A stretch of DNA of 64,000 nt from positions 23,188,001 through 23,252,000 of the forward strand of contig JBHGNT010000003.1 of the NCBI GenBank assembly GCA_043228905.1, in the 5' to 3' direction. This stretch comes from Azolla caroliniana (Eukaryota; Polypodiophyta). The translations under genes were made by a program, and so were the position numbers. Of this stretch, positions 52,058 through 62,101 are shown in pieces. The number at the start of each line of letters is the position of its first letter. Position 1 is the stretch's first letter. The notes under the pieces were generated by a model. The model was given only the letters and a program-made list of their open reading frames with translations. It ran no database searches and was not told the DNA's origin.

Positions 52058-53560
52058 ATGGAGTTCGAAGAAGACGACTTCGCTCAACTTTTTCTTGAAG
52101 CGGTGAGGGAGTTTGGACGAGCAACAACAAGAAGAGAGACGGCGTAGCAAGCTGTCGAATGCATGGCCGAAAGGGTCTGCCATTTCAACGGGAACAAAGT
52201 CCCATCTTACAGGCAAGCCTACAACGAGGAGATGGACACGCAAGGCATAGACAATGTGTTGAGGTTAGAGTTCTTCTGTCGGATCGTAGCCCCTTGGGTA
52301 TATGCGGAAGTAAAAGAGCTCGGAGAGGCCCATAGTTTGTGGGAAACTTTCGAAAAGGTGCTCTGGCGGGCATACGGCAAACCGCCAAGGAGTCGAAACT
52401 GGCACGACTTCGACCAATGAGTAGCATCGTCCAAGACCCACCGTGGAGCAACTAAGGCGTTCTAGGAGTTCAAGCAGCGCTTCACACGGCTCCTAGAGCA
52501 GGAACAAAGACTGGTGGGGGCGGACAAAGTCCTTCTACTTGTGATATGTTGGTGTAATGGTAATGGGGGGACACTCCAACCGCTAGGTTGGAGGTTCGAG
52601 TCTCCCCACACCAACATACATGTGATACCTAAAAAAGGGCGGTTTGTGCCCGTAAGTGACGACGACGAAGATTGTGGCAACGATGCAAATGGTGACAGTG
52701 AAGGGCGGTTTGTGCCCGTAAGTGACGACGACGCAAAAATGGTGACAATGAAGGGCGGTTTGTGCCCGTAAGTGACGATGACAAAGATGGTGACGGTTTC
52801 AACGATGAAGAAGGTAAAATGTAGCCTGTCTACAAGTTGGAACGTGGTGCGAGTCTCATCATATCCTAGAGGTCATCCTGTGCATGTATCTCACTCGTAC
52901 CATTTGGTACACCCCATGATGGACTATGTACTGCTAATAAAACATGACTTCGTGTGAGTTGTAGCCTTCGGGCGAGCCAAAGATAAAAAATTACTAAAGT
53001 AGTATAAACAAATAAGAAAAAAAAAAAAAAAGTCCTTCTATTCGTCATGTCGATAAACTAGGAGGAACGGAAGGTCATTGGAATTGAGCTCGAAGAGGAT
53101 GACGTAGCAAATGGCCTCACGGAGGACTGGTCGAAAGTCGGAAGGGTATGCCAACGCCTAGATGACGAGTGAGCCGATAAAGCTAGGTGGAAGGCACGCA
53201 ATGATGCGTCATCACAGCAAACAGAGTCGGCAAGCCTTGGCTTCGGGGCCAGGATTGGGGAGGCGTACGCAACCCTCGAGGCAATGCTCGAGGAAGAGGA
53301 AAGATTGAGACCGCAAGCTGACACCGGGGAGATGGACTTTCCCCATGAGATGGCAGAGGTTTAGCATGAAGGTGCCGACACGGAAGAGGGTGCAGGACGA
53401 GGCGCCCTCTTTTACATGGGGAGAAAGACCGATCGGGCGAAGGTCGGGAATCGGGAAGAAGATGATCGAGGGTACGGAACGAGTCCGGCAAGATCGGCAT
53501 CGGAGCCAAAACTAAAAGGGTCGGTGGCCCCGGATGAGTCGTCGGGAGTTGTTACGAAAT
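52058..53560 (+). pseudogene. GX gag (interrupted by a SINE)
   Basis: ATG at 52,058 starts MEFEEDDFAQLFLEAVREF. After a TAG (52,145) the frame continues VECMAERVCHFNGNKVPSYRQAYNEEM, LRLEFFCRIVAPWVYAEVKEL and LWETFEKVLWRAYGKP, then FKQRFTRLLEQEQRLVGADKVLLLV. The SINE (52,543-53,030) interrupts it. Beyond it come GIELEEDDVANGLTEDWSKVG and an acidic C-terminus with AGRGALFYMGRKTDRAKVG. Stops at 52,145, 52,418 and 52,463 mean no full protein. No zinc knuckle. It presumably once encoded a capsid-like protein; a gag of different wording is in element E. Confidence 0.7.
52543..53030 (+). mobile_element. tRNA-derived SINE with internal repeat and poly(A)
   Basis: The head (52,547-52,616) folds like a tRNA. 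It has a 9-bp closing stem TGTTGGTGT/ACACCAACA, a perfect A-box TGGTGTAATGG (52,550-52,560) and B-box GGTTCGAGTCT (52,593-52,603). The body has three copies of a 30-bp unit GGGCGGTTTGTGCCCGTAAG.. (52,637, 52,703, 52,753). It ends in an A-run at 53,016-53,031. The target duplication is 17 bp with two differences: AAAGTCCTTCTACTTGT (52,526-52,542) and AAAGTCCTTCTATTCGT (to 53,045). It would be transcribed by Pol III and copied by a LINE's RT. No coding capacity is implied by the frames here. Confidence 0.9.
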
Positions 53561-54890
53561 CGGTGTCTCCACATCTTGACCAGATACTTCGGCAGTTCGG
53601 CCGACGTGGCAATGTGAGACCGAACGAGATGGAAGATGGAGACGGGAGCACAACAAGGAGAGCGATGACCAGACCAGGAGAAGTCCAAGGGGCGGAAGCA
53701 AAGAACGAAGACCGGTCCTATGGGTCACCTCAGACCAGGCTAGAGACTTCGGCAGTCGGCATCAGATCCGACGTAAGACCAAGATACTAACGGTGGTGGC
53801 AGGAAAACGGGACCCGGCAATGCAAAGTGACGGACGGACCCGAACGAGAACTGGGCGGAGCGGACTTCCGGATAATCGATCTAGAAGGGAGGAAGAAGCA
53901 GTCCTACGGGGAGGCTAGAACATGATACATTAGTACCACGAGAGAGGGTGTGGAGCAAGCCACCCTCTCCACACGCGGAGAAGGAAGACCCAGGATAGGG
54001 TCAGGAAGACGGGGGGATGCCCAAGGAGGATCCTTCACACAAGATCTAGAGACTTCGACAGTCGGCAACGGAGCCGACGTAAGACCAAGAGACTGACAGT
54101 AGCGGCGAGGGGATGAGGGCAGAGACAACGGGTGGGCAATCCTATGCCGATCCTCACACCGATCCGGAGACTCCGGCGGTCGGCCCGAGAGCCGGCATGA
54201 GACCTAGAGAGAAGGATAGTGGCGGCAGGTGAACGGATCCCGACATACGACGTAGGGATGCGAAAGACGGTCCTATGGGATCCTCACACCGATCTGGAAA
54301 CACCAGCAGTTCAAGTCGATATGGCAACGTAAGTCCGAGTGAGAAGGATGGTGGCGGTAGGAAACGGGAACCAGCGACGCGGGAAGTGCGGATGGGCGAT
54401 CCTACGGTGATCCTCACACCGATCCGGAGACTCCGACAGTCGGCCCAACAACCAGCGTGAGACTTAGAGAGATGGACTGTGGCGGCAGGTGAACCGGATT
54501 AGGCAGCAAGGTTGGAGCGAGACCGCAAAGGGGGAGGTCCCACGGAGACACTCACACCGACCTGGAGACTCCGGTAGCCGGCTACGAGAGCCGACGTGAG
54601 ACCTAGAGAGATGGACGATGGCGGCAGGAGAATTTGATCGGACGACGGGAAGCGGAAAGAAGAGCGGAAAGAGGCATCAGGCTGGCGATGCGGCCACGAA
54701 CCGGATACGGACCCGACCGGCAGATTCGGCAAGATGAAGATTGGATGCGCTCGGTACACGAGTCGGTGACACAACAAATCAGAAGCCCAAGAAGGATCCT
54801 GCACACCTGTCTGGAGACCCCCGGCTGTTTGGCAGACGTGGCAATGTGAGACCGAGGGTAATGGAACGTGGCGGCAAAGGGGACGAAGGT
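53560..54890 (+). repeat. GX internal tandem-repeat array
   Basis: Seven or eight degenerate units of about 120-300 bp. Each has 'gatcctcacaccgatccggagactccggcagtcggc', then 'gagccgacgtgagacc.agagagatgga..gtggcggcagg'. Unit starts lie near 53,568, 53,725, 54,027, 54,149, 54,279, 54,408, 54,546 and 54,790. One more unit is at 61,640-61,760, past copia B, and reversed ones lie in E2 (33,560-34,140). Frames are not conserved between units, so it is probably not protein-coding. It occupies the place of pol. Confidence 0.8.
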
Positions 54891-54982
54891 GGCAACAGCA
54901 GAAGCACCGAATAGCCGTGGCATCACGTGAACGAAGGAGGCCATGCAGGCCGAAACGTGGCAAGGGTGATCGTCACGTAAGC

Positions 54983-55527
54983 TGTCGGGGACACCCGGAA
55001 AGGGCACACCCAAAAGTGTTGTAGGTTTTAGGGTTAGGGTTAAGGACGACGATGATGATGAATGATAACTATGATGATTGGTAATGAAGATAGACATGGT
55101 GATGGAGAGTATGATGGTGAGAGAGATCATATAGAGAAGCATTGTGGGGTGGGGGCTGGTGCCTAGAATGGCTCCACCCCCCTCCCAAGGGGGTTCAACG
55201 TGAGAGAGGGAGAGAGAAGAGAAAAGGTGTCAAAGAGAGAGAGATTAGAGAGAAAATGTTCATTCATGTTTCATTCATTCCCCATAAGGGGTTAAATAGT
55301 ACAAGAGGGGGTAGATACAAAGGGGTATAAGCCCCCTAGATCATTCATACTGGACACTCACTCACACCTCCTCGTATCCATCCACATGCACACACGTGTG
55401 CATGTGTTCACATACGTATCGACTCACAATTACATTTATGCCCCCTACACACACACAACAATCATCATGATAACATTTGACCCTCACTCATCACATTGAC
55501 TCTCCGTACATCTCGTACGGGGTAACA
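54983..55527 (+). repeat. possible LTR of another gypsy element (H), with primer-like site
   Basis: TGTCGGGGACACCC...GGGGTAACA is followed at 55,533 by TGGCACGCCCGTGGGA, which looks like a gypsy primer site. A telomere-like 'tagggttagggttaagg' occurs at 55,029. The last 41 bp recur at 61,046-61,085, past copia B. The left end and orientation are uncertain; no full element could be traced. Confidence 0.4.
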
Positions 55528-55590
55528 CAATATGGCACGCCCGTGGGAAAGTGCCTTGCACGTCGATCCCACATGCCTTGATGATGATAT

Positions 55591-56240
55591 TGATGGAAAT
55601 AAACGTCTCCTACGATTATTTCACCTCTCGGCCACAACCAAGGAAACACACGAATCGTTGTTGTAGAAAATGGGAAATGCGAAAAATAGAGTGGACACAC
55701 GATTTAATGTGGAAAACCCTGTACGGGAAAAACCACGGGAGTACAAGACTCCAAACCAAAACTATGCACAGAGAAGTATACAATGGCGAGCTGCAAGGCG
55801 ACGACCTTGAGCTCGCTGTCCTCGCCACAGGCGGCGGAAGTACACAGAGGCGTCGACCTCTTCCTCTCTCATGCTCTATCTCTATCACGGCTGCTCTCTC
55901 TTCACTCCTCTTGAGTGGAAAAACAGAAAAATGAGTAGCAACATAAAACTGTTTGCCCTAAGTCATATTTATACACATATGACTTTCGGGCTATTTACAA
56001 ATATGGCCTCAAGGGCCCTTGGCAAACATATTCACAAATATGTCCCCGCATCCGGATCTCTCTCCGGGTACATTCATCATCCGGCTCCGTAGCCGGGTCT
56101 TCGTCATCCGGCTCCGTAGCCAGGTCTTCATCATCCGTCTCCGTAACCGGGCACTCTTCATCCTCCGGTTCCGTAACCGCAACCGGGCTTGCCGTCATTC
56201 ATCTCCGGACATCCCATCCGGAGGGACCGAAATCCCAACA
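55591..56240 (-). repeat. copia B 3' LTR
   Basis: Plus strand TGATGGAAATAAACG...AAATCCCAACA. The twin inverted repeats flank a TATA region at 55,964-56,008. The polypurine tract is the complement of AACTCCCCCTT (56,241-56,251). Confidence 0.95.
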
Positions 56241-56250
56241 AACTCCCCCT

Positions 56251-59200
56251 TCACTTCGGCATGGGATGTCTCTCCAATCCGATCCTCTTCCGGTATGCTT
56301 CCAGCTTGTCGGGTGTGAGCACCTTGGTCAGCATATCCGACCCGTTCTCGTCCGTGTGGATCTTCGTCAGCACGAACTCCTTGTCTTCTATCCTTTCCCG
56401 GATCCAGTGGTATCTACGCTGGATGTGTTTCGTGCGGGAATGGTAGGCCGCGTTCTTCGCAAGGTGGATGGCACTCTGACTATCGCAGTAGAGCCGGTAC
56501 TCCTCCTGCCGGATACCGAGCTCTCTAATGAAGTCCTTCATCCATATTATTTCCTTTCCGGCTTCAACAGCCGCCATGTACTCCGCCTCCGTGGTTGACA
56601 ACGCAACCGTCTTCTGCAGCCTCGACTGCCATGAAACAGCTCCCCCTGCATACGTCATCACATACCCTGATGTGGACCGGCTGGTATCTACATCAGCCGA
56701 CATATCCGAATCGGTGAAGCCGTCGAGTTCGGGCTTACCGGAGCCGAATCGGAGGCACACGTTTGCCGTGCCCTTCAGGTATCGGAGTATCCACTTGGCC
56801 GCGTTCCAATGCTCTCTGCCGGGATTGCTCATGTACCGGCTCACCACTCCGACTGCGTATCCAATGTCCGGTCTTGTACACACCATCGCGTACATCAGGC
56901 TTCCGACGGCAGAGGCATATGGCACTTTCATCATGTCCTCCTTCTCAGCCTTTGTCTTGGGACTTTGCTTGCTGGACAGCTTGCAGTTTGCCGGGAGGGT
57001 CGATCCGACCGGTCTTGCTTCCGACATGTTGAACCGTTTAAGCACCTTTGTCACGTACTTCTCCTGTGACAGCCACAACTGCTTCTTGCTCCGGTCCCGG
57101 ATGATGTGCATCACTAGTATTTGTCTCGCCGGACCCAAGTCCTTCATTGAGAAGGTTCGGTGAAGAGCCTTCTTCAGCATCCGTATCTTGACCTGGTCCC
57201 GTCCGACGATCAACATGTCGTCCACGTACAGGAGGAGTATTAGAGAGTCTCCTCCTTCGAACTTCTTCACAAACACGCAGTGGTCGGACTGCGTTTTGAG
57301 GTACCCTTCGTCGGTCATGAAGGAGTCGAACTTCCGGTACCATTGTCGGGGAGCCTGCTTCAGTCCGTAAAGGCTCTTCTTCAACCGGCATACCAGGTGC
57401 TCCTTCCCTTTCTTCTCGAATCCTTCCGGCTGCTGCATGTAGATCTCTTCTTCGAGGTCGCCGTGAAGGAATGCCGTCTTCACGTCCATCTGTTCTACCT
57501 CGAGGTCCATGCTTGCCGCTATGCTCAGCACCGTCCAGATGGAGGTCATCTTCACTACCGGGGCAAATATCTCGTCGAAGTCGACACCCTTCTTCTGCTG
57601 AAACCCCTTCACCACGATCCGGGCTTTGTATCTCGGGGGGTTTCCGGCATCTCCCGGTTTCAGCTTGAACACCCACTTGTTTCGAAGTGCCCGCTTTCCT
57701 TTCGGCAACTCCACAAGTTCATATGTGTGGTTCTCATGCAGGGAATCCATCTCATCCTGCATGGCACTCAACCACCTGCAGCTCTGGGTGTCATGCTTTG
57801 CTTCTTCAAAGCTCTCCGGCTCCCCTTCGTCGGTTAGCAGCACGTGCTCTGGTTCCGAAAATCTCCGGGGGGCCCTTCTCTCTCTTAGAGGATATCTCCG
57901 TTCCGGAGCTTCGGTAACCGGTTCTTCCGATTCTTCTTCATCCGAATCCATTTCGGGATCGGGGCCGGTTCCGGTATCATTTTCATCTTCTTCGGCCGGT
58001 TCTGTTTCTTCACCGTCTTTGGCCGGATCCTCGAGTGCTAACCGGTCCCTTGCCGGTCGGGACTGCTCCTCGTAGAGTTGATCCTCACCGGTCGACTTGG
58101 AGCTCTTCATCTTCTTCTCTGACTCCCAGTCGGCGAGTGTCTTGTCCTCCATGAAGATGATGTCTCCACTCCTGAATATCTTCTTGTCGACCGGGTCCCA
58201 TACTCGGTAGCCGAACTCGTCGTCGCCGTAACCGAGGAATATGCATGGCCGGGTCTTTGGATCTAGCTTTCCTCTCCGGTCCTTTGCCACATGCACGTAT
58301 GCGAGACACCCGAACACCTTCAGATGCCGGTAGGATACTTCCCTACCGGTCCACACTCTCTGCGGCGTGTCTCTGTCCAAAGGTACTGAGGGTGATCTGT
58401 TTATCACGTATGTCGCCGTCGACATCGCCTCAGCCCAAAACCCCTTGGGTAATTCCGCATGCGCCAGCATACTCCGGACCCTCTCCATTATGGTCCGGTT
58501 CATCCTCTCGGCCAGCCCGTTCAGTTCCGGCGTCTTCGGCACAGTAAACTCGAGCCGGATTCCTTTCGAGCGACAGTACTCCGCGAACTGCCCCCGGTAT
58601 TCCCCTCCGTTATCCGCTCGTATCGCTTTCAGCTTCTTGCCGGATTCTCTTTCCACTCTCGCGTGGAGTTCTTTGAAGACGGACAACACTTGGTCCTTTG
58701 TCTTCATCGGTGCCGTCCACAGTTTTCGGCTATGATCATCTATGAATGTTACGAAGTACTGGGCTCCGCCATGTGACTTCGTTTCTACCTGACACACATC
58801 AGTGTGCACCAACTCCAATGGTGCGCTACGTCTCGTCGGTGGCCTTGAGTGGAAGGAGGTTCGGTTCTGCTTACCGGCCAGGCAATCGGTGCACTTCTCT
58901 AGGTGCACATGCTTCACTGGAATAAGGTTGTCTTCTGCAAGCCTCTTCATCCCCTTCTCACTCATGTGGCACAGTCTTTTGTGCCACAGCTCACCGGCAG
59001 TGTTGGCTGCCACATTCAGCTCTTCCGGACATAACCGGGCATTCATCAGGTACAGTGTGTTGACCTTCCGGGCCCGAGCCACTATCAGGCTCCCCTTCCT
59101 GAACTTCATTACGCCGTTCCGGATGCTACCTGTGTAGCCTTCATCGTCTAGCCTCCCGGCCGAAATCAGGTTCAATCGAACCTCCCGAACGTGTCGGACA

Positions 59201-60324
59201 TCCTTCAGCAGCATTTTGCATCCGGTCGGGGTTGTCAACCACACGTCTCCTGTGCCGGCAATCCGGCACGTACCTTCATTTCCCATCCGAACACAGCCAT
59301 GCTCACCGGCTGTGTAGGATGAGAAGTATCTTCTCTCCGGGGTCAGGTGGAACGATGCTCCGGAATCGACCACCCAGGTCGTCTCATCGCCGGCAATGTT
59401 CAGTTCACCTTCTTCGGTGATGAGCATGATCTCCTCTTCACTTGCCGCGAGTGCCGTCGTTCCTTTCCGGTCCTGCCCTCGCCGATCCGAACCATTCCGG
59501 TCCGTGGCTCCCCGGTATGCACCGTTTCTCTCCGGTGACTTCTTCGAATCGGTGTCGTCGGCTCCGTTGTCTTTTCGGTAATGCCGACAATTCTTTCGGA
59601 AGTGCCCCGGCTTCCCACAGTGGAAGCATGTGGGCCTTCCTCTTGACTGCGACCGGGTCCCAGACTTCTCCCGTCTTTGCGGACTCTGGTTCCAGTGTCT
59701 TCCCCGTTCCGATTCGGTAAGCAGCATCTTCGGATCGGAAACCGGTTCTTTATCTCTCCGACGCGCTTCTTCGTTCAAAATGCTTGTCTTTACCGTTTGT
59801 AGAGACAAGTTATCTTCGGTGCAGGAGGTGCTGAGAGTCACCACCAAGTTCTCCCAGCTTTCCGGCAATGTACACATCAGAATGATGGCTTGCATTGCAT
59901 CCTCCAGCGGGAACTTGATCGCCGCAAGCTGGTTCACGAATCCCATGAACGTGCTTACGTGTTCCACCATACTCTCGTCGTCCCGGTACTTGAGGTTCAC
60001 TATCTTCCTCATCAGGGAGGTCCGGTTCAACGCATTCTTCCTCTCGTAGAGGCCCGACAGCTTCTTCCACATCTCATATGCGTTGGTGTCGTTCGCCACA
60101 TGTTGTAGAACGCTCACGTCGACGTATTGCCGAATGGTTGCAACGGCTTTCCGGTTCAGAAGCCTCCATTCCGACTCAAGTACTCCCTTCGGTATTTCCG
60201 ACCTGTCAATCGGTTCGTACAGGTCCCGAACAATCAGAAGATCCTCCATCTTGATCTTCCAGTCGGCGTAGTTCTGCGCATTCAGCACCATCATCCCCGG
60301 CTGCCCGCTGCCGCCGCCTTCCAT
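56251..60324 (-). CDS. copia B gag-pol polyprotein, intact (1,357 aa)
   Basis: Open from ATG at 60,324 to the stop at 56,251. Same domain order and catalytic residues as copia A: knuckle CFHCGKPGHFRKNC, protease VVDSGAS, integrase HTDVC / RADNGGEY / NGLAERMNR, RT YVDDM, RNase H FTDSD and CDSQSA. It is one residue shorter in the acidic linker (DEEESEE for DEEEESEE). Scattered substitutions are mostly conservative, but a few could matter, such as LGMHI to LVMHI in RT. It appears capable of encoding a working polyprotein. Confidence 0.96.
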   Translation of the reverse strand: MEGGGSGQPGMMVLNAQNYADWKIKMEDLLIVRDLYEPIDRSEIPKGVLESEWRLLNRKAVATIRQYVDVSVLQHVANDTNAYEMWKKLSGLYERKNALNRTSLMRKIVNLKYRDDESMVEHVSTFMGFVNQLAAIKFPLEDAMQAIILMCTLPESWENLVVTLSTSCTEDNLSLQTVKTSILNEEARRRDKEPVSDPKMLLTESERGRHWNQSPQRREKSGTRSQSRGRPTCFHCGKPGHFRKNCRHYRKDNGADDTDSKKSPERNGAYRGATDRNGSDRRGQDRKGTTALAASEEEIMLITEEGELNIAGDETTWVVDSGASFHLTPERRYFSSYTAGEHGCVRMGNEGTCRIAGTGDVWLTTPTGCKMLLKDVRHVREVRLNLISAGRLDDEGYTGSIRNGVMKFRKGSLIVARARKVNTLYLMNARLCPEELNVAANTAGELWHKRLCHMSEKGMKRLAEDNLIPVKHVHLEKCTDCLAGKQNRTSFHSRPPTRRSAPLELVHTDVCQVETKSHGGAQYFVTFIDDHSRKLWTAPMKTKDQVLSVFKELHARVERESGKKLKAIRADNGGEYRGQFAEYCRSKGIRLEFTVPKTPELNGLAERMNRTIMERVRSMLAHAELPKGFWAEAMSTATYVINRSPSVPLDRDTPQRVWTGREVSYRHLKVFGCLAYVHVAKDRRGKLDPKTRPCIFLGYGDDEFGYRVWDPVDKKIFRSGDIIFMEDKTLADWESEKKMKSSKSTGEDQLYEEQSRPARDRLALEDPAKDGEETEPAEEDENDTGTGPDPEMDSDEEESEEPVTEAPERRYPLRERRAPRRFSEPEHVLLTDEGEPESFEEAKHDTQSCRWLSAMQDEMDSLHENHTYELVELPKGKRALRNKWVFKLKPGDAGNPPRYKARIVVKGFQQKKGVDFDEIFAPVVKMTSIWTVLSIAASMDLEVEQMDVKTAFLHGDLEEEIYMQQPEGFEKKGKEHLVCRLKKSLYGLKQAPRQWYRKFDSFMTDEGYLKTQSDHCVFVKKFEGGDSLILLLYVDDMLIVGRDQVKIRMLKKALHRTFSMKDLGPARQILVMHIIRDRSKKQLWLSQEKYVTKVLKRFNMSEARPVGSTLPANCKLSSKQSPKTKAEKEDMMKVPYASAVGSLMYAMVCTRPDIGYAVGVVSRYMSNPGREHWNAAKWILRYLKGTANVCLRFGSGKPELDGFTDSDMSADVDTSRSTSGYVMTYAGGAVSWQSRLQKTVALSTTEAEYMAAVEAGKEIIWMKDFIRELGIRQEEYRLYCDSQSAIHLAKNAAYHSRTKHIQRRYHWIRERIEDKEFVLTKIHTDENGSDMLTKVLTPDKLEAYRKRIGLERHPMPK

Positions 60325-60339
60325 TTTCTGCAGCAGTTC

Positions 60340-60351
60340 GCTCTGATACCA
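60340..60351 (-). other. copia B primer binding site (tRNA-iMet)
   Basis: The complement of GCTCTGATACCA is TGGTATCAGAGC, three bases from the 5' LTR. Confidence 0.93.
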
Positions 60352-60354
60352 AAT

Positions 60355-61004
60355 TGATGGAAATAAACGTCTCCTACGATTATTTCACCTCTCGGCCACA
60401 ACCAAGGAAACACACGAATCGTTGTTGCAGAAAATGGGAAATGCGAAAAATAGAGTGGACACACGATTTAACGTGGAAAACCCTGTACGGGAAAAACCAC
60501 GGGAATACAAGACTCCAAACCAAAACTATGCACAGAGAAGTATACAATGGCGAGCTGCAAGGCGACGACCTTGAGCTCGCTGTCCTCGCCACAGGCAGCG
60601 GAAGTACACAGAGGCGTCGACCTCTTCCTCTCTCACGCTCTATCTCTATCACGGCTGCTCTCTCTTCACTCCTCTTGAGTGGAAAAACAGAAAAATGAGT
60701 AGCAACATAAAACTGTTTGCCCTAAGTCATATTTATACACATATGACTTTCGGGCTATTTACAAATATGGCCTCAAGGGCCCTTGGCAAACATATTCACA
60801 AATATGTCCCCGCATCCGGATCTCTCTCCGGGTACATTCATCATCCGGCTCTGTAGCCGGGTCTTCGTCATCCGGCTCCGTAGCCAGGTCTTCATCATCC
60901 GTCTCCGTAATCGGGCACTCTTCATCCTCCGGTTCCGTAACCGCAACCGGGCTTGCCGTCATTCATCTCCGGACATCCCATCCGGAGGGACCGAAATCCC
61001 AACA
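60355..61004 (-). repeat. copia B 5' LTR
   Basis: 650 bp. It differs from 55,591-56,240 at about seven sites by eye, for example 'gttgcag/gttgtag', 'aacgtgg/aatgtgg' and 'ggcagcgg/ggcggcgg'. Confidence 0.95.
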
Positions 61005-62101
61005 AATATTTCTTCGACCGGAACTTCCATCGGTCCTTTCAACGCTCATCACATTGACTCTCCGTATATCTCGTACGGGGTAACAAAAAGAGGATTGGAA
61101 GACGTGCATGTGGCCATTGAGGGCCAAAGAAAAGCACAGGAAAGGGACGACGTTCGGCATAGGCGGTGCCAAACAAGGAAGGCGGAAGAAGGCACATGGC
61201 GGTGCCGGGAACGAGAGCGCGGGCATGTAACAGACGACATGGACTGGAGACCGGAAACATGATTGAGGGGCGGAGAATAATCATCCACACCCGCTTCGGA
61301 GATCTCGATGGCCCAGTTGGAGTGGCAACAACTTTTGTGGCAAGCCAAACCCGAGGTAACAAGTTGGTGGGGGTGAGGGGATGACTCCAAGCGGAAGGCT
61401 CCAAGCCATTGGCAACAGCGGAAGACGAAAATGGCCTAGCGAGCTACTACGGGGTGTTCCTCATACGCGGAGGACACCGGTATTCAGAGAAGCGGTGATG
61501 CACGATCTGGTCGGGCAAGGGCCGACGACACGTGCATGGGAAGTATCCGAAGTTCGTCACGGGCGGTGCCGAACATGAAAAGGGGATGCGCGGCACACGG
61601 AGGTGCCAGAGCGGGAACATCGGCGCGGAGGTAGGTTGCCGGTTTAGGTGATCTCGCGTAGAACGCCAGAGAGGGATCCTCCACACTGGTTCCAGAGACC
61701 TTGGCAGTTCAGGCCACCATGGCAACGTAAGACGAAGGAGAAGGTAGGTGGCGGCGAGGGGACGAAGGCAATGGAGATCAGCGTGGAACGAGAATCGGGA
61801 CGACGCGAAGGTCGACCGAGGCCAAGTAGGCCATACCGCGTATGCGAAGAAATGAAAAGCGTGCATATGGTCGAAGGAAGGGCCAACGGCGAAGCACGCG
61901 CATTACGGGACCACGGCAAATGACCTATCAATGGGTTGAACCAGCCTATGGGGAGGCAAACGCGGAGAAGGAATCGAGGCCAATAATTCGGACCGGCGAG
62001 GCCAACGTGCAGCCGGAATGCGGATTACGGAAGACCGGTTCCTCACCGGCCGGAGTCTCTCACACTTCTCCGAACTTGGCATGTACTGGTGGACGTGAGG
62101 T
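61005..62101 (+). other. GX interior right of copia B, no gene
   Basis: Starts with 73-80 bp ending in the 41-bp copy of the H terminus (61,046-61,085). Then comes purine-rich, GC-rich sequence with scattered 'ggcggtgcc' motifs and one array unit (61,640-61,760). Short open frames (for example 61,447-61,866 minus) match nothing and shift between repeats. Ends in the polypurine tract. Confidence 0.6.

Larger units (their letters stand above)
55591..61004 (-). mobile_element. intact Ty1/copia element B
   Basis: 5,414 bp: two 650-bp LTRs, initiator-Met primer site, intact gag-pol and polypurine tract. The target duplication is GATAT/AATAT (55,586-55,590 and 61,005-61,009; one mismatch). By eye the LTRs differ at about seven positions, all transitions (about 1.1%), so it is older than copia A but young. 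It lies inside GX. Confidence 0.95.

Noticed and set aside
52547-52616. A tRNA gene
   Set aside because: Stems and Pol III boxes are there, but the anticodon loop is irregular and the variable region is missing. With the A-tail and 17-bp duplication it is the head of a SINE.
53416-53790. 124-codon frame as a separate gene
   Set aside because: It is the gag C-terminus of GX running into the first array units, with no independent start signal.
55020-55055. Interstitial telomere repeat (tagggttagggttaagg)
   Set aside because: It has only about two degenerate units, too short to mean telomeric DNA. Similar 'aaccctaa' words occur in several LTRs here.
55586-61009. A systematic extra base at the LTR end (target duplications of copia B and copia T both differ only at the first base)
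   Set aside because: Copia A and the solo LTRs at 311 and 46,879 have exact 5-bp duplications with standard TG/CA ends, so two mismatches at the same position are most simply chance mutations.
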